A DNA stretch of 64,000 nucleotides from Fistulifera solaris. Taxonomy: Eukaryota; Bacillariophyta; Bacillariophyceae; Naviculales; Stauroneidaceae. How positions within the stretch are numbered: position 1 is the first letter of the stretch; the number at the start of each line of letters is the position of its first letter. The notes beneath the pieces were generated by a model. The model made no database searches and was not told the origin of the DNA. It worked only from the letters and a program-made list of their open reading frames with translations. The position numbers and the translations under genes were made by a program. Below are positions 11,765 to 21,398 of the stretch, piece after piece. The stretch spans positions 496,001-560,000 of the forward strand of contig AP026141.1 of NCBI GenBank assembly GCA_030295235.1, given 5' to 3'.

Positions 11765-13021
11765 ATGACGGAATTTACGAGCCACAGAGGGCAGGCAAGC
11801 CCACGCTCGAACGACCTGGCACCTCCTCGAGTCTCTCCTCGCATTAGGAAGAATAAGCCCTCAAAGCAGAGTCCAAAAAGCTCGCTTGCGATTGTCGACG
11901 ATGCGCGTAGTCTTGTTGTGGACTCAAGTGCATCACATGACGTTGCAAGTACTGCTACTGAGTTGCCTTGGGTGCAGCGAACAACATCATCCGCCCCGGT
12001 GGATGTTGATGACTCCTCCTTCTCGGATTCGCCATCAATTCATACTCCTTCACTCCAAAAATCACCCACACAAGATGCATGGGAAGAAATTCAAGCGTCG
12101 TCGCTCAATATCAAGTCCCAAATGTTGCGCTCCGCGCAGACTGCAGCCGATAGGAAAGCAGCAGCTAGTGCGACGGAGAAGAAGCCTGAGCCCAAGTTTG
12201 GAAGAGTGATCGAAGCGTTCACATCCGGAGAAATTTGTTCAAGCGAGTGGCTTTCTCCTTGCGGACGGTCGAAAGATCGGCAAGACATTGATGTGACGAC
12301 ATCTGATATGACGACAACAAGTGATGATCCGTGCTTGCCGCCAACGCCAAGATCCGTAGTCAGTTTGCTGGAAAAGGAGAATTCAGCGGACTCGAAAAGT
12401 CAGTTGGAGGGAGATGAAACGACAGTAGAACCGCACACTTTGGCCACAAAGTCTGCCGAATCCTTCGAAGAGGCCCTGACATCTTGTGCATCCACGTGCT
12501 CCTCTTCTACAGGTCGTGCTTTGAACAGCTACACCAAGGACAACCAGTCTCTCGCCGAGACGGCGGCTACCACGAAAGAAGATAGATCGCAACATCCCTT
12601 TCGATCCATGATCTATCCGACGAATTTAGAGTCACGTTTCATGGCTGCCGTTCATGTACCTGAAAGCAGTCACAACGAGTTAAGCCCTACAGAAGAAGAA
12701 GCGGGCGTCGAGACGGTGTTCTCCAGTCCGTCCCCCGAGGAACCAATGACTACCCGATTAGTGGCCATTGGAAATTCACAAGAGCATCCACCCTTACTTG
12801 GTGCTGTGAGCTCTGAATCCTCTTCAGAATCAAAAGAAGATGAAACCGTTCTAAAGAATACGACTAAGAACAAAGAATCTTTTTTTACGACGAGTGCTCG
12901 GTGGTGGAAAGGGAAGTCCCTCCAAAAGCAACGACGATGCCTCAAAGAAACAATCCACGCTCGTCTCGTTTTAAAAAACAAACACGTAACGCTTGTGTGT
13001 ACGAAATCCTTTTGCCGTTGA
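11765..13021 (+). CDS. Hypothetical low-complexity protein, 418 residues
   Basis: A single long frame rich in Ser, Thr, Glu and Pro, with no globular domain or membrane segment visible. It begins with basic Ser/Pro-rich sequence (PPRVSPRIRKNKPSKQSP) and carries many acidic Ser clusters (SSESSSESKEDE) that could be phosphorylated by CK2-type kinases. It ends in a basic stretch with two Trp (SARWWKGKSLQKQRR) and a hydrophobic tail. The short hydrophobic/Trp motif KFGRVIEAFTSGEICSSEWL near residue 145 is the most structured-looking part. The length of the open frame supports coding. Function unknown; a disordered regulatory or scaffold protein is the mildest inference. Confidence 0.55.
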   Translation: MTEFTSHRGQASPRSNDLAPPRVSPRIRKNKPSKQSPKSSLAIVDDARSLVVDSSASHDVASTATELPWVQRTTSSAPVDVDDSSFSDSPSIHTPSLQKSPTQDAWEEIQASSLNIKSQMLRSAQTAADRKAAASATEKKPEPKFGRVIEAFTSGEICSSEWLSPCGRSKDRQDIDVTTSDMTTTSDDPCLPPTPRSVVSLLEKENSADSKSQLEGDETTVEPHTLATKSAESFEEALTSCASTCSSSTGRALNSYTKDNQSLAETAATTKEDRSQHPFRSMIYPTNLESRFMAAVHVPESSHNELSPTEEEAGVETVFSSPSPEEPMTTRLVAIGNSQEHPPLLGAVSSESSSESKEDETVLKNTTKNKESFFTTSARWWKGKSLQKQRRCLKETIHARLVLKNKHVTLVCTKSFCR

Positions 13022-13149
13022 CAGTCGTAGCGTTAATGATCTAATACATTATGATAACAGCACGAACGCTTCAGTACGCAATCTAATCTGAAAATGTAAA
13101 ACGCTAGTTAAAGTCTGTATGAAGTAGCCTGTTTGTCTCGTTCCGTTCT

Positions 13150-14006
13150 TTATGATTCCAGCAACCCCGGTATTTTAACCATGCCCTTTTCGGTCCATTC
13201 CAATGTCCGCCACATGCGTTCCAATTCTTCATCACTCCCTTGCACAACAATTTCATTTTCCGTTTCATCGGCATTGGCCACTAATTTGACCGAAATTTCG
13301 TCCACCCGATCTCCCGCACTCCAATAATACACCCCCGCATACGGACTCAATAACGCAATCGCGTACCAATTCAATCCAAAGGGCAATTCGACATCATTGA
13401 ATTGCACTTGCAAGACGAGCGCCAACGACAACAACCCGAGTGCCGTACAAAATACCAAAAAGGCGGCTTGTCCCAAACTCCGCTGCACAATTCCACGAAA
13501 GGTAATGGTTTCTCCGGCGTCAACGACTTCGTAGTTGTTCGAGGTCATGTCTGTCAGAAAAGCGAGCAAAGATGAGTCACGTTTTGTCCAAGCCATCCGA
13601 TCCAAGCCTACTGATACCTACACGCCATGATTTCTCCAGCTTGTTGTCGCAGGGATTTTCCTGCAGCCGCATTTTCTCCCGCCGTGACAAAGGTTTTTCG
13701 TTTGATTTTGGCCGACGTACTGCGTTTGACTTGCGACCAAACGCCGGGAAAACTCAAGACATAAAGTCCGAGGATGGTATAATACGATGCTTTACTGTAC
13801 GAAACACCTCCCACTTCCGGAGGTCCTTCGACTGCGGAAAGCAACAACGAAGAAAAATAATCGTTTTGTGTCACATCGACGAAAGGATCCATCGGCATCA
13901 TCATCGCTCGCGATAATCTAGGATAATTCGTTTGGGATGTCACGACAAACGCACGGCATTGAGTAGCGCATGAAAGGAGAAATGTAAATATCCAAGTGAT
14001 CTTCAT
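13150..14006 (-). CDS. CCB1: CCB1, cofactor assembly of complex C (cytochrome b6f heme c_n attachment)
   Basis: Two exons, 14006-13622 and 13550-13150, separated by a 71-nt GT-AG intron; together they encode 261 residues. The start (MKITWIFTFLLSC) is a signal peptide ending CRAFVV, an ASAF-like plastid motif with Phe at +1, so the protein should enter the complex plastid. The rest matches land-plant CCB1 from memory: SYYTILGLYVLSFPGVWS (helix 1), KRKTFV, the splice-spanning EIMAYMTSNNYEV, AGETITFRG, a two-helix hairpin, then LLSPYAGVYYW and EEL-rMW--EKGMVKIPGL. CCB1 works with CCB2-4 at the thylakoid membrane to attach heme c_n covalently to cytochrome b6. The gene is divergent from the deacetylase gene, with a 361-bp shared upstream region. 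Confidence 0.9.
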
Positions 14007-14367
14007 GTTCGTTGATTGTAGTAGTGATAAAGATATAGTCTTTGATAATAGCAACAACAATAAAAGCCTCTTGTTTAGTTTGCCATCATCATGTTTTTAT
14101 TACTCCGCATTGCTCGTCGCAATCGCATCGTTTATTTTCGGCCGGACTGACGTACCAGTATGGTCGCGCTTGCGCACTATACGTGACTTGCTTATGGGAT
14201 TGCAACTACGGACGACGACAGACACTTGCCCGCAACACAAAAGATCTTTTTGTTATTTGTTCGCGTCGGCCGTTTTGCAACAGTGCATCTCATTTCGCAT
14301 CTTATTCGGAAGATTCATTCCTATTCATTCTTCTTTCCTTTCAAGAAGAACAATATTTCATACAAAC
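14007..14367. promoter_or_regulatory. Bidirectional promoter region, CCB1 / deacetylase
   Basis: A 361-bp interval between divergent ATGs. The deacetylase frame stays open through most of it, but the encoded residues do not resemble the family, so I treat it as untranslated. No TATA box is obvious. A purine/pyrimidine-rich stretch lies just before 14368. Confidence 0.4.
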
Positions 14368-15480
14368 ATGCCATCCATTGTGGTTTTGACACCCGTCTTA
14401 CCCTTCAACGACCAGAACGAGATTGTCTTGTCGGAACAAGATCAACAGCGTGATGCCTTGGATGAATACAATCATTCACGTCAACGTCGTGCGTTGATTT
14501 TACAGGAATTGCGCACGCGTCCAAGGATCGACATCCAGCTCTGTACGCCGCCCGACGACAAGACCGACTGGGTGACGCGCATCTACAGCAAAGTCCATTC
14601 GACCGAATTGTTGCAATTCTTGCAGACGGCCCCGGCCCGTTGGGAAGCCTTGGGAAACGCCGGACAAGATCCCATTGCATCTCTGGGCGCTGGATTAATT
14701 CCCATTTGTATTCCTCTCGCACGAACGACGGCTTCGCAACGTCCGAGTCAACATGTCGTCGGACAAATGGGATATTATTGTACCGACAATTGCACGCCGT
14801 TGTTTGCCGGCATCGTCGAAGAATTCCAACGCGACGCTTACCTGGTGCAGCGTGCGTTGCAAGAGTCGGGTACAGTTGTCTTGTTGCCGACACATCCGGG
14901 TCACCATGCGGCGGCCGATTGTTTTGGAGGATACTGTTATACGAATCACGCGGCGGCGTTGGCGGTGCATTTGCCCCACGAGCGAGTTGCCATTCTTGAT
15001 GTCGATTACCATTGTGGCAATGGCACGGCCGCCATTTTTGATAATGACCCGAATGTACTCGTGGTCAGTTTGCATTGCGATCCGGACTACGATTATCCCT
15101 TCCATGCCGGATTTGCCGATGATGTCGGTACCGCTGGTACCACGTGTCATCTGCCGTTGCCACCGGGGACCGATTGGGCGCAATATCAACCGGCGTTGCA
15201 ACAAGGTTTACAACGCATTCGGGATTTTGGTGGCACGGTTTGCATTGTATCGTTGGGATTGGATACGTACGATCAAGATCCGTGTGCCTTGCGACGAGCG
15301 GGATTTCATTTGCGAGACGATGATTATATCGCCATGGGTCAGTGCATCGCACAAGGACTCGATGCGAATGTACAAGTCTTGTTTGTTCAGGAAGGTGGGT
15401 ATCGCATGGAGAAGGTACCCCAGGCGGCGGCCGATGTGATTTGTGGATTTGCGGAAGAACGCGAGAAATTGAGTGAATGA
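14368..15480 (+). CDS. Histone deacetylase / acetylpolyamine amidohydrolase family protein
   Basis: I choose ATG 14368 (MPSIVVLTP), which leaves 370 residues, the usual length for class II-like bacterial and stramenopile deacetylases. All zinc-site motifs are visible in order: the His pair in HPGHHAAADCFGGYCYTN, the Asp/His ligands in ILDVDYHCGNGT, the third ligand in LGLDTYDQDP and the catalytic Tyr in QEGGYR. The N-terminal region (LILQELRTRPR, YSKVHSTELLQFL) is typical of the acetylpolyamine amidohydrolase branch. The reaction is zinc-dependent removal of acetyl groups from lysine or polyamines. No targeting peptide is seen. Diatoms need long-chain polyamines for silica, so polyamine metabolism is a tempting but unproven role. 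Substrate class cannot be decided here. Confidence 0.88.
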   Translation: MPSIVVLTPVLPFNDQNEIVLSEQDQQRDALDEYNHSRQRRALILQELRTRPRIDIQLCTPPDDKTDWVTRIYSKVHSTELLQFLQTAPARWEALGNAGQDPIASLGAGLIPICIPLARTTASQRPSQHVVGQMGYYCTDNCTPLFAGIVEEFQRDAYLVQRALQESGTVVLLPTHPGHHAAADCFGGYCYTNHAAALAVHLPHERVAILDVDYHCGNGTAAIFDNDPNVLVVSLHCDPDYDYPFHAGFADDVGTAGTTCHLPLPPGTDWAQYQPALQQGLQRIRDFGGTVCIVSLGLDTYDQDPCALRRAGFHLRDDDYIAMGQCIAQGLDANVQVLFVQEGGYRMEKVPQAAADVICGFAEEREKLSE

Positions 15481-15843
15481 AATAATTTGTTCAAGTATTC
15501 GATTTTTAAATACTTTGTATGGAGGTGTGAATTACCAAGTTTATTATTTGTAAACAGACTGTTTCTTGCGTCGTCTAGGTCTAGAAATTTCTATAGAAAT
15601 CATTATTCCCCTTCGTGTTCGCTTGGCTCGGGACTCTAAGTGGTTCGTGAACTGAGAAGCACGACTAAAACTCGTCCGCATCGCGATCGTCCGTCATCGC
15701 ATGCCGAAGCAGCGAAGCAACAAAAGCGAGCCAAAACACATTCGCCAAACTGTAAAAGCGGTCCTTATTACTACTCTCTCTCTTATTTTAAGTACACGTA
15801 TCGCTCCTTTTGAAGAAAGAGCAGCCACCCGCAAAAGCAAAGA
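15481..15843. other. Intergenic
   Basis: Spacer between two plus-strand genes. AT-rich at its start, no coding sequence or RNA gene seen. Confidence 0.4.
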
Positions 15844-16653
15844 ATGAAAGAACGACCCAAAATCTTGTGGAGTTGTATTGCACGCAACCATGTTGTTCTA
15901 GTAGAGACGGGTTCGGATGATCCAGCCGTCCGAGACACTGCACAAGGCCTGTTGGCTCGCAGAGCGACACCGGGATACGAATTCTATCATCAACGGCGTC
16001 GTTTACGGGGCTGTAAATTTCATATCTACGAACACACTCAACATGCGGACGTAGACGAGGAAGAAGATGAGTCGTCGCTACTGATTTGGGTCTTTGCGGC
16101 AGTATACGATGCTTCTGTTGTAACGCAAGTACAAGTACAAGCGTTTTTACAAAAAATAGTTCAACTGACGGAATTGCTAAGGCACGAAGATCCCGAGTGG
16201 CGGTCCGGATACAACTGTCAATCGACGTTTGCCCCGATTTTGCAACAACGCATGGAAGATATAACCCATCTAGCCAAAATTGTCGCACTCGAGCAACAAC
16301 TCGAAACGACGCGTGCTATCATGGAACGCAATATCGAATTAATATTGGATCGAGAGGAGCGATTGCTTCGAAGATTACACGAAAAGGCTTCGGAAGCGAA
16401 CGAAATGGCACAAATCTTTCGCAAACGCACACGCAAGGTGCGACGGATGCAATTGATGCAACAAGCGAAGCATGGGATAGTAGTAGGAACCGCCATTACA
16501 CTGGTGTTGCTATTGCGGTCGTACCCGTGGTGGTGGCATTGTAAGAGTTCAATGAGCGCTGTCGGCAGTGAACTTTCATGCACCAAAGGTCAGACCGTAG
16601 CGCACACACCATCACTAGCTCATTTTTTCATTTCGAGAATCGAAGCCGAATAG
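15844..16653 (+). CDS. R-SNARE (longin-type VAMP)
   Basis: 269 residues in the order expected for a VAMP7-like SNARE: an N-terminal longin-like domain (about 1-135; KILWSCIARNHVVLVE start), a SNARE coiled coil (about 150-210; LETTRAIMERNIELIL, central-layer Arg at about residue 170), a basic juxtamembrane stretch (FRKRTRKVRRMQLMQQ) and one membrane helix (GIVVGTAITLVLLL). About 45 unusual residues follow the helix. R-SNAREs sit on transport vesicles and pair with three Q-SNARE helices for fusion at vacuole, endosome or plasma membrane. The luminal extension is longer than normal for this class. It contains several Cys and no obvious signal. Confidence 0.82.
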   Translation: MKERPKILWSCIARNHVVLVETGSDDPAVRDTAQGLLARRATPGYEFYHQRRRLRGCKFHIYEHTQHADVDEEEDESSLLIWVFAAVYDASVVTQVQVQAFLQKIVQLTELLRHEDPEWRSGYNCQSTFAPILQQRMEDITHLAKIVALEQQLETTRAIMERNIELILDREERLLRRLHEKASEANEMAQIFRKRTRKVRRMQLMQQAKHGIVVGTAITLVLLLRSYPWWWHCKSSMSAVGSELSCTKGQTVAHTPSLAHFFISRIEAE

Positions 16654-16899
16654 TGATTTGAAGAATGAATGGGCTGTGTGCTTTGAAGTCAGGCTAGAGG
16701 CTAGAGACTCTGTTTCCCGGTGTCTCCTATTTAGCCGTTGCGACAACGGAACGGTACTTCGCAATTGTCAAACATTATTATTACTCCAGTATTATTTATT
16801 TCGTCCAGCATCATCGCATTCTTGTTATTCGCCACAATTACAGCTTACCAATCGATAATTGAAGTATCTGTATTGTTTCTTCTTATTGACCGAAGCCAC

Positions 16900-17352
16900 A
16901 TGATGATGAAGCTCGAACCACGCAATTCGCTCTTCGTTTACGGCACTCTCATGGCACCTCCCGTCATTCAAACTCTGCTGGGTCGGGTGCCCCCGCACGG
17001 CACGGCCCTCCTTCCCCATTATCGACGCCATCCGGTGCGAAATCAAGTCTATCCTGGAATGATTTTCGAGAAGGGTGCGATGACACAAGGCATTTTGTAT
17101 TACGGACTGACACCCAAGGAGATAGCACGACTCGATTGGTTTGAAGATGTCGAATATACGAGACGACCCGTCATTGTGACAATGGACGCAAAAGAGACGG
17201 CGACAGAAACGTATGTATGGACGAATCCTCTCTCCGAGTTGCAGTTGGATGCCGAATGGTCGATCGAAGACTTTTCTCAAACCCATTTGACCCGATTTTT
17301 AGAACAAACGGTTCAACCTTGTTGCATTCGACTGGAACGTGAAGGTTTGTAA
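16900..17352 (+). CDS. Gamma-glutamylcyclotransferase / AIG2-like protein
   Basis: I start at the first of three consecutive Met codons (16900, 16903, 16906); the upstream extension of this frame looks untranslated. The fold's nucleotide-like loop NSLFVYGTLM is at the N-terminus. EIARLDWFEDVEYTRR is the family's LDxFE--xYxR motif, and VWTNP follows in the expected strand. Members remove 5-oxoproline from gamma-glutamyl dipeptides or gamma-glutamylamines, or have unknown function (AIG2 type). 150 residues is normal. Cytosolic, single exon. Confidence 0.8.
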   Translation: MMMKLEPRNSLFVYGTLMAPPVIQTLLGRVPPHGTALLPHYRRHPVRNQVYPGMIFEKGAMTQGILYYGLTPKEIARLDWFEDVEYTRRPVIVTMDAKETATETYVWTNPLSELQLDAEWSIEDFSQTHLTRFLEQTVQPCCIRLEREGL

Positions 17353-17575
17353 CGACTCCGCTCCATAATCTACTTGGTCCACTACTTTAAATCTTCCCAT
17401 ATGTTCTGTTCTAATAGTTAATTTTTTATTATGATGTTAGTTCGCCTTTTCCATTTACGACTTTCGTCGTTCGGCAAGCGAATTTCTACTGTAATCCTTT
17501 TTCGCGTTTCACTTCTTACCTATTTCACACGCTTCGCCAAACCTGCCGATAGAAGATCATCGACCGAGTCTTTCT
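17353..17575. other. Short convergent spacer
   Basis: Lies between the GGCT-like gene and the 3' end of the minus-strand SERF-like gene. A 79-codon plus ORF at 17431 runs antisense into SERF exon 2 and is treated as a shadow. Confidence 0.4.
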
Positions 17576-17872
17576 TCACCGTCGGCACCTTTTACGTACG
17601 ACCGGGGCGACCGAGTTGGCTTGTTGCGCATTTTCTTGTTCTTGTTTCGCCTTTTTGGCCGCAATTTTAGCTTCTAAAGCGGCCGCATCACTGCTATTGC
17701 GTTGCAACGGATCTCCTCCCTGTAAGAGCCAATCCAAATAATGAGAATATAAACACTACAACGATAGAGAAAGTCACTCGCAACTTCGTACCCTGGCTTG
17801 CGATTTGGCTTTCGCCTGTTGCTTGGCTAAATTCTTGGCACGATCTCGTTCTCGCTGGTCACCTCGTGACAT
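17576..17872 (-). CDS. SERF/4F5-like small basic protein, two exons
   Basis: Exon 1 is 17872-17792 (27 codons, MSRGDQRERDRAKNLAKQQA...). A 72-nt GT-AG intron covers 17791-17720. Exon 2 is 17719-17576 (47 codons plus TGA). The joined 74-residue protein is SERF/4F5-like: an M-(S/T)-R-G-(D/N)-QRE start, a Lys/Gln-rich helix, then GDPLQRN and a coiled, Lys/Gln-rich tail (AAKKAKQEQENAQQAN). SERF proteins are small RNA/amyloid-interacting factors, nucleolar or cytosolic, that modify aggregation of other proteins. Neither exon alone is distinctive in length; the splice-joined motif makes the call. It ends in an extra basic tail, RKRCRR. Confidence 0.8.
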
Positions 17873-18258
17873 TGTTTGCAAGCAAATGAAATAGAAAAGG
17901 TTGTAAGGAAGGCAAGAGAAAGACAAGGGAGAGGCGCAACGACTGGCGGTGCGATTGTTGCTGCAAACAGCGCCGTGTTTTTCTCGCGAATGACGCCTGC
18001 AAACGGACGCCAAGATGATGGCGAGATGATGCTGACGTTGCACTGTGCAAGAATGGACGTACCGACGTACCGGTACTTGGAAACAAGGTGAAAAACGTGT
18101 TCGGTTAAACCTGAACCATGCATGGTTGAACCTGTGAACTTGCACCTAACCTAAGTCGACAATGGAGGAGTCAATCTAGAGAGGTCTAATTTGCAAGAAA
18201 AGAACATAATCAACCACGAAACTATACATAGAACTGTTTCAAACAAAAAGGAGTGCAA

Positions 18259-19088
18259 CTACTTGTCTGCTTGAAGAGCCGCCACGACGGATGCGGAGTC
18301 GGTCACGGACCCAAAGATCCCTCCTTGTGCCGTAATCATGCGGAGCGCCGTTTCGTGAAAGTCATCAAAGAAGGAAGCACACGCATCCGACACGGCAATG
18401 CAGTGATAGCCACGATCGTTGGCTTCTCGGATGGTGGTATGGACACAGACTTCGGTCGTGACACCCATGACCAACAAGGTCATAATTTTTTGGGCTTGCA
18501 AGATGGCTTCCAAGTCTGTGGCATAGAAAGATCCTTTTCCTGGTAGAATAATAATGAAAACAAGATGTAATATAGCAGTGAGTACAGTAACCCTTGTCCA
18601 TCCATTTCCAACGAGTGACGACGCCTACCGGGTTTGTCCACGACCGGCTCACCGGCAATGGGATACAGTTCTTCAATAATATCATGACCTTCTTCACCAC
18701 GAATTAAAATTCGACCCATGGGACCCATTTCACCAATGGCCGGGGGTACGGCGCCGTGCTTGTCATGCTTCCAGGCGTGCACATCGGCCATGCTGGGACG
18801 GTGGCCCTAAACAAGAAGGAGGTGAGATAACAATCATCAAAGAGTCACACTCAAAACATCACGGATACGCACTTCACGGGTATGAATCACCAACATATTC
18901 CGAACCCGTGCCGCTTCCAGCACATTTCGACAGGGCTGAATGGCGCGCGTCAATTTCGAAACATCGTTCCCCAACTTTTCGCCAAAACCACCCGGCAACA
19001 AAAAGTCGCGTTGCATATCGATGATGAGGACCGCCGTACGCGACAAATCAATCGTTCCATCCCGTGGTTGCATTTGAATCGGAACCAT
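18259..19088 (-). CDS. Isochorismatase-family cysteine hydrolase, copy 1
   Basis: Three exons: 19088-18873, 18806-18629 and 18539-18259 (introns 66 and 89 nt, GT-AG), encoding 224 residues. The isochorismatase triad is complete: Asp24 (LIIDMQRDF), Lys of the [10 protein letters not shown] motif spanning the second junction, and Cys of [28 protein letters not shown] bridges the first junction. The family hydrolyses amides (ureidoacrylate, biuret, N-carbamoyl compounds, nicotinamide) or vinyl ethers. A second, more biuret-hydrolase-like copy lies at 20437-21398 on the same strand with a secreted-protein gene between. The substrate is probably a nitrogen-rich amide (inference from similarity between the two copies). 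Confidence 0.85.
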
Positions 19089-19483
19089 GGTGTTTGTTCA
19101 ATATTCCTTTATTGGATGAAAAAAAACAAGAAAACACAACCGAAAAAGGACCGGAATGAGTTTGATGAAAGAACAAATAACAATAATAAAATGTTATTGT
19201 GATTTATTGTGCGAAGAAAAGATCCTCTTCTAAAAAACGTACGGATCCGTCTTTTATGGACTATAGAACTAAATGTAGTATCGTTGTTGTACTCTTTGTG
19301 TCTCTCTTCTTCTTCTCCTGCCGAGATCGGAAGATGGGCATTTCATTTTTTGTTCCATTTCATTGATTCTTCTTTTGTTGTCGCAAACGTCGAACGTCAC
19401 TCGTTGGATTCAACAGGCGCAAAAAGGAGTCCATTCATATAATATATAAAGATAATATTCGATCGACTTCAACAGAATCGAAG
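19089..19483. other. Intergenic, divergent promoter region
   Basis: Lies between the minus-strand isochorismatase gene and the plus-strand secreted-protein gene. Poly(A)/(AAT) rich near 19118-19197. No coding sequence seen. Confidence 0.4.
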
Positions 19484-20416
19484 ATGTTGCATACTCATTC
19501 TTTATCTGCTTACTTCTTCTTCTTCTTCTTGTTATTGTGCTTCTACGGCACCGTCATCGCTCACGAGTATTTAATTGTCGGTGTCAGTGGGGGATTGCAA
19601 GATGGATTCCCCGAACGTTCGAAAATGGATTATCATCACGGTCAAGACGATGCCGTTCCGGCACTATTTCTTGGAAAAGGTCTGGTGCGCGGCTATAAAG
19701 CCTTTTTGGATGTCATGCAACCGGGATGGCGACAATATATTGAAGAACCCGGACAACCGCTCATCAACAGTAACGTGTTTCCGACGGGATGTTACGAACA
19801 TGCGAATGAATATTGGATTTATTTAATTGACGCTCGTCAAGTCATGGCCGTCTTGAACAATGAACCACGGTTTCTGAGTATCACACCCGACACGGGGATG
19901 GTCGATTTGCAGGCGGGCGAAACGACCCCAGTCGTGCGCGCTTTGTTCACCAATATTATTCAACAGCAAGGCAAATCCGATTTCGAAAGGGTCGCTATTC
20001 CACTCGTCACCGCCGTTTGGTTTCAAAAGGAATCGCATGTACCCAGTCCACCGATTCGTATACACGACGATGGCACGCAGATTACCAATTTCCCCGAATC
20101 GTTGGCCCTGTGGGCCAATGTGAGTGATGCCGATCGGACTGCTTTAGTACAAGAAGACTGTTCCGATCAAACGTGTTCCGCCGAAGCCCTCCAACGCGTC
20201 CAACGGTATTGGGATGGCATTCGTCGCGCCGTCCGTCACGCCGAGCAGTCGTTGGCGGAGTTGAAAGAAGTCGATTACGGTCCACCCTTTTCCTGTCAAA
20301 AGAAAGTACGCTTTGGTGTAGGAAATGACACGGCCCGGATCAATGATCCCTTTTCGAGCGAACAAATGACGGAACTATTACAATCGGTAGGATTCCATTT
20401 AGAACAAAACAGCTAG
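19484..20416 (+). CDS. Secreted protein of unknown function
   Basis: A 310-residue single exon with a strong signal peptide: a Phe/Leu core, then FYGTVIAHEYL, with cleavage likely after IA. The mature part has no membrane helix and no domain I recognise. It contains four to six Cys (FPTGCYE; EDCSDQTCS; FSCQKK), consistent with disulphides in an extracellular or ER protein. A helical, Arg/Glu-rich segment lies near residues 235-265. It sits between two minus-strand isochorismatase genes without evident functional link. Codon use looks like its neighbours. Confidence 0.65.
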   Translation: MLHTHSLSAYFFFFFLLLCFYGTVIAHEYLIVGVSGGLQDGFPERSKMDYHHGQDDAVPALFLGKGLVRGYKAFLDVMQPGWRQYIEEPGQPLINSNVFPTGCYEHANEYWIYLIDARQVMAVLNNEPRFLSITPDTGMVDLQAGETTPVVRALFTNIIQQQGKSDFERVAIPLVTAVWFQKESHVPSPPIRIHDDGTQITNFPESLALWANVSDADRTALVQEDCSDQTCSAEALQRVQRYWDGIRRAVRHAEQSLAELKEVDYGPPFSCQKKVRFGVGNDTARINDPFSSEQMTELLQSVGFHLEQNS

Positions 20417-20436
20417 AAATTATTGAATATTTGTTT

Positions 20437-21398
20437 TTACGTTTCACTACTCGATAGACACCGAATGAGCGTTGCGGAATCCGTGACGGCACCAAAGACA
20501 CCTCCTTGTTTTTGAATCATGGAAATCGCCGCATCATGATTCAGAGGATCCGTGGCGGCACAACAATCTGAAACGAGTAAACATTCGTAGCCCATGTCGT
20601 TTCTAGAAACCCAGAAAGCATGTTGAGTCCAATTCCATCCAGATGCAACCCAGAACGATACTTTTCAACTTACGCATTGCGCATCGTCGTATGAACACAC
20701 ACATCGGTGGTGACACCCGCCAGAATGATATTGACAATGCCTTTGGAACGCAAAATCAAATCCAAATTCGTGCCTAAAGTTGTGATGTAAGACGAACCAT
20801 CTCCTCTACACTCCAACACACACAGCAGACGCACGCACCAACAAAGGAACCCTTGCCGGGTTTATCAATGACCATTTCGTTGGGTAAGGGAGCCAATTCG
20901 GGTATAATTTCCCATCCCGGTTCTCCTTTCACCAAAATGCGACCACAGGGTCCGGCCGAACCAATGCCGGCGCCAATCTGTTGACTTCGCCACAATTTAT
21001 TGGGCGGACAATCGGCCAAATCGGGGCGATGTCCTTCGCGGGTATGTAAAATGTGATATCCCAAGCCGCGCATACATTCCAATACATTTTGAATGGGTTC
21101 AATCGGTTTCCGTGTCAACGAAATCTATATCCAAAGTGAGTCAGTGCGAGAGTGTCTCATTTTTCTCCCTTGCGATATATTTTCCGTTACTTACATCGTA
21201 TCCCATCTTGTCAACGTATCCACCTTGAGAACAGAAATCGACCTAAAAGAGTGTCAACAATCGTTTCGACGAAGCAATCGATTCGTTCCTTTTTCTAGGA
21301 CGCACCTGCATATCAATCACAATAATACACGTATTTGACGGATGCAAGTTTCCATTGTACGGCCATAAATACGGTTGCGCGTCAATGTATTTTGTCAT
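20437..21398 (-). CDS. Isochorismatase-family hydrolase, copy 2, biuret/ureidoacrylate hydrolase-like
   Basis: Five exons: 21398-21306, 21242-21195, 21124-20839, 20773-20674 and 20602-20437, with GT-AG introns of 63, 70, 65 and 71 nt; 230 residues. The spliced protein opens [18 protein letters not shown] and carries Asp29 (VIDMQVDFC), [35 protein letters not shown], Lys in DKPGKGSF and Cys in TTDVCVHTT. Order and wording closely follow bacterial biuret/ureidoacrylate amidohydrolases as I remember them. The reaction would be hydrolysis of biuret or a related ureido compound, releasing ammonia. No targeting peptide is visible, so cytosolic. Bacterial-like sequence combined with four introns suggests an old transfer (inference). 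Confidence 0.88.
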
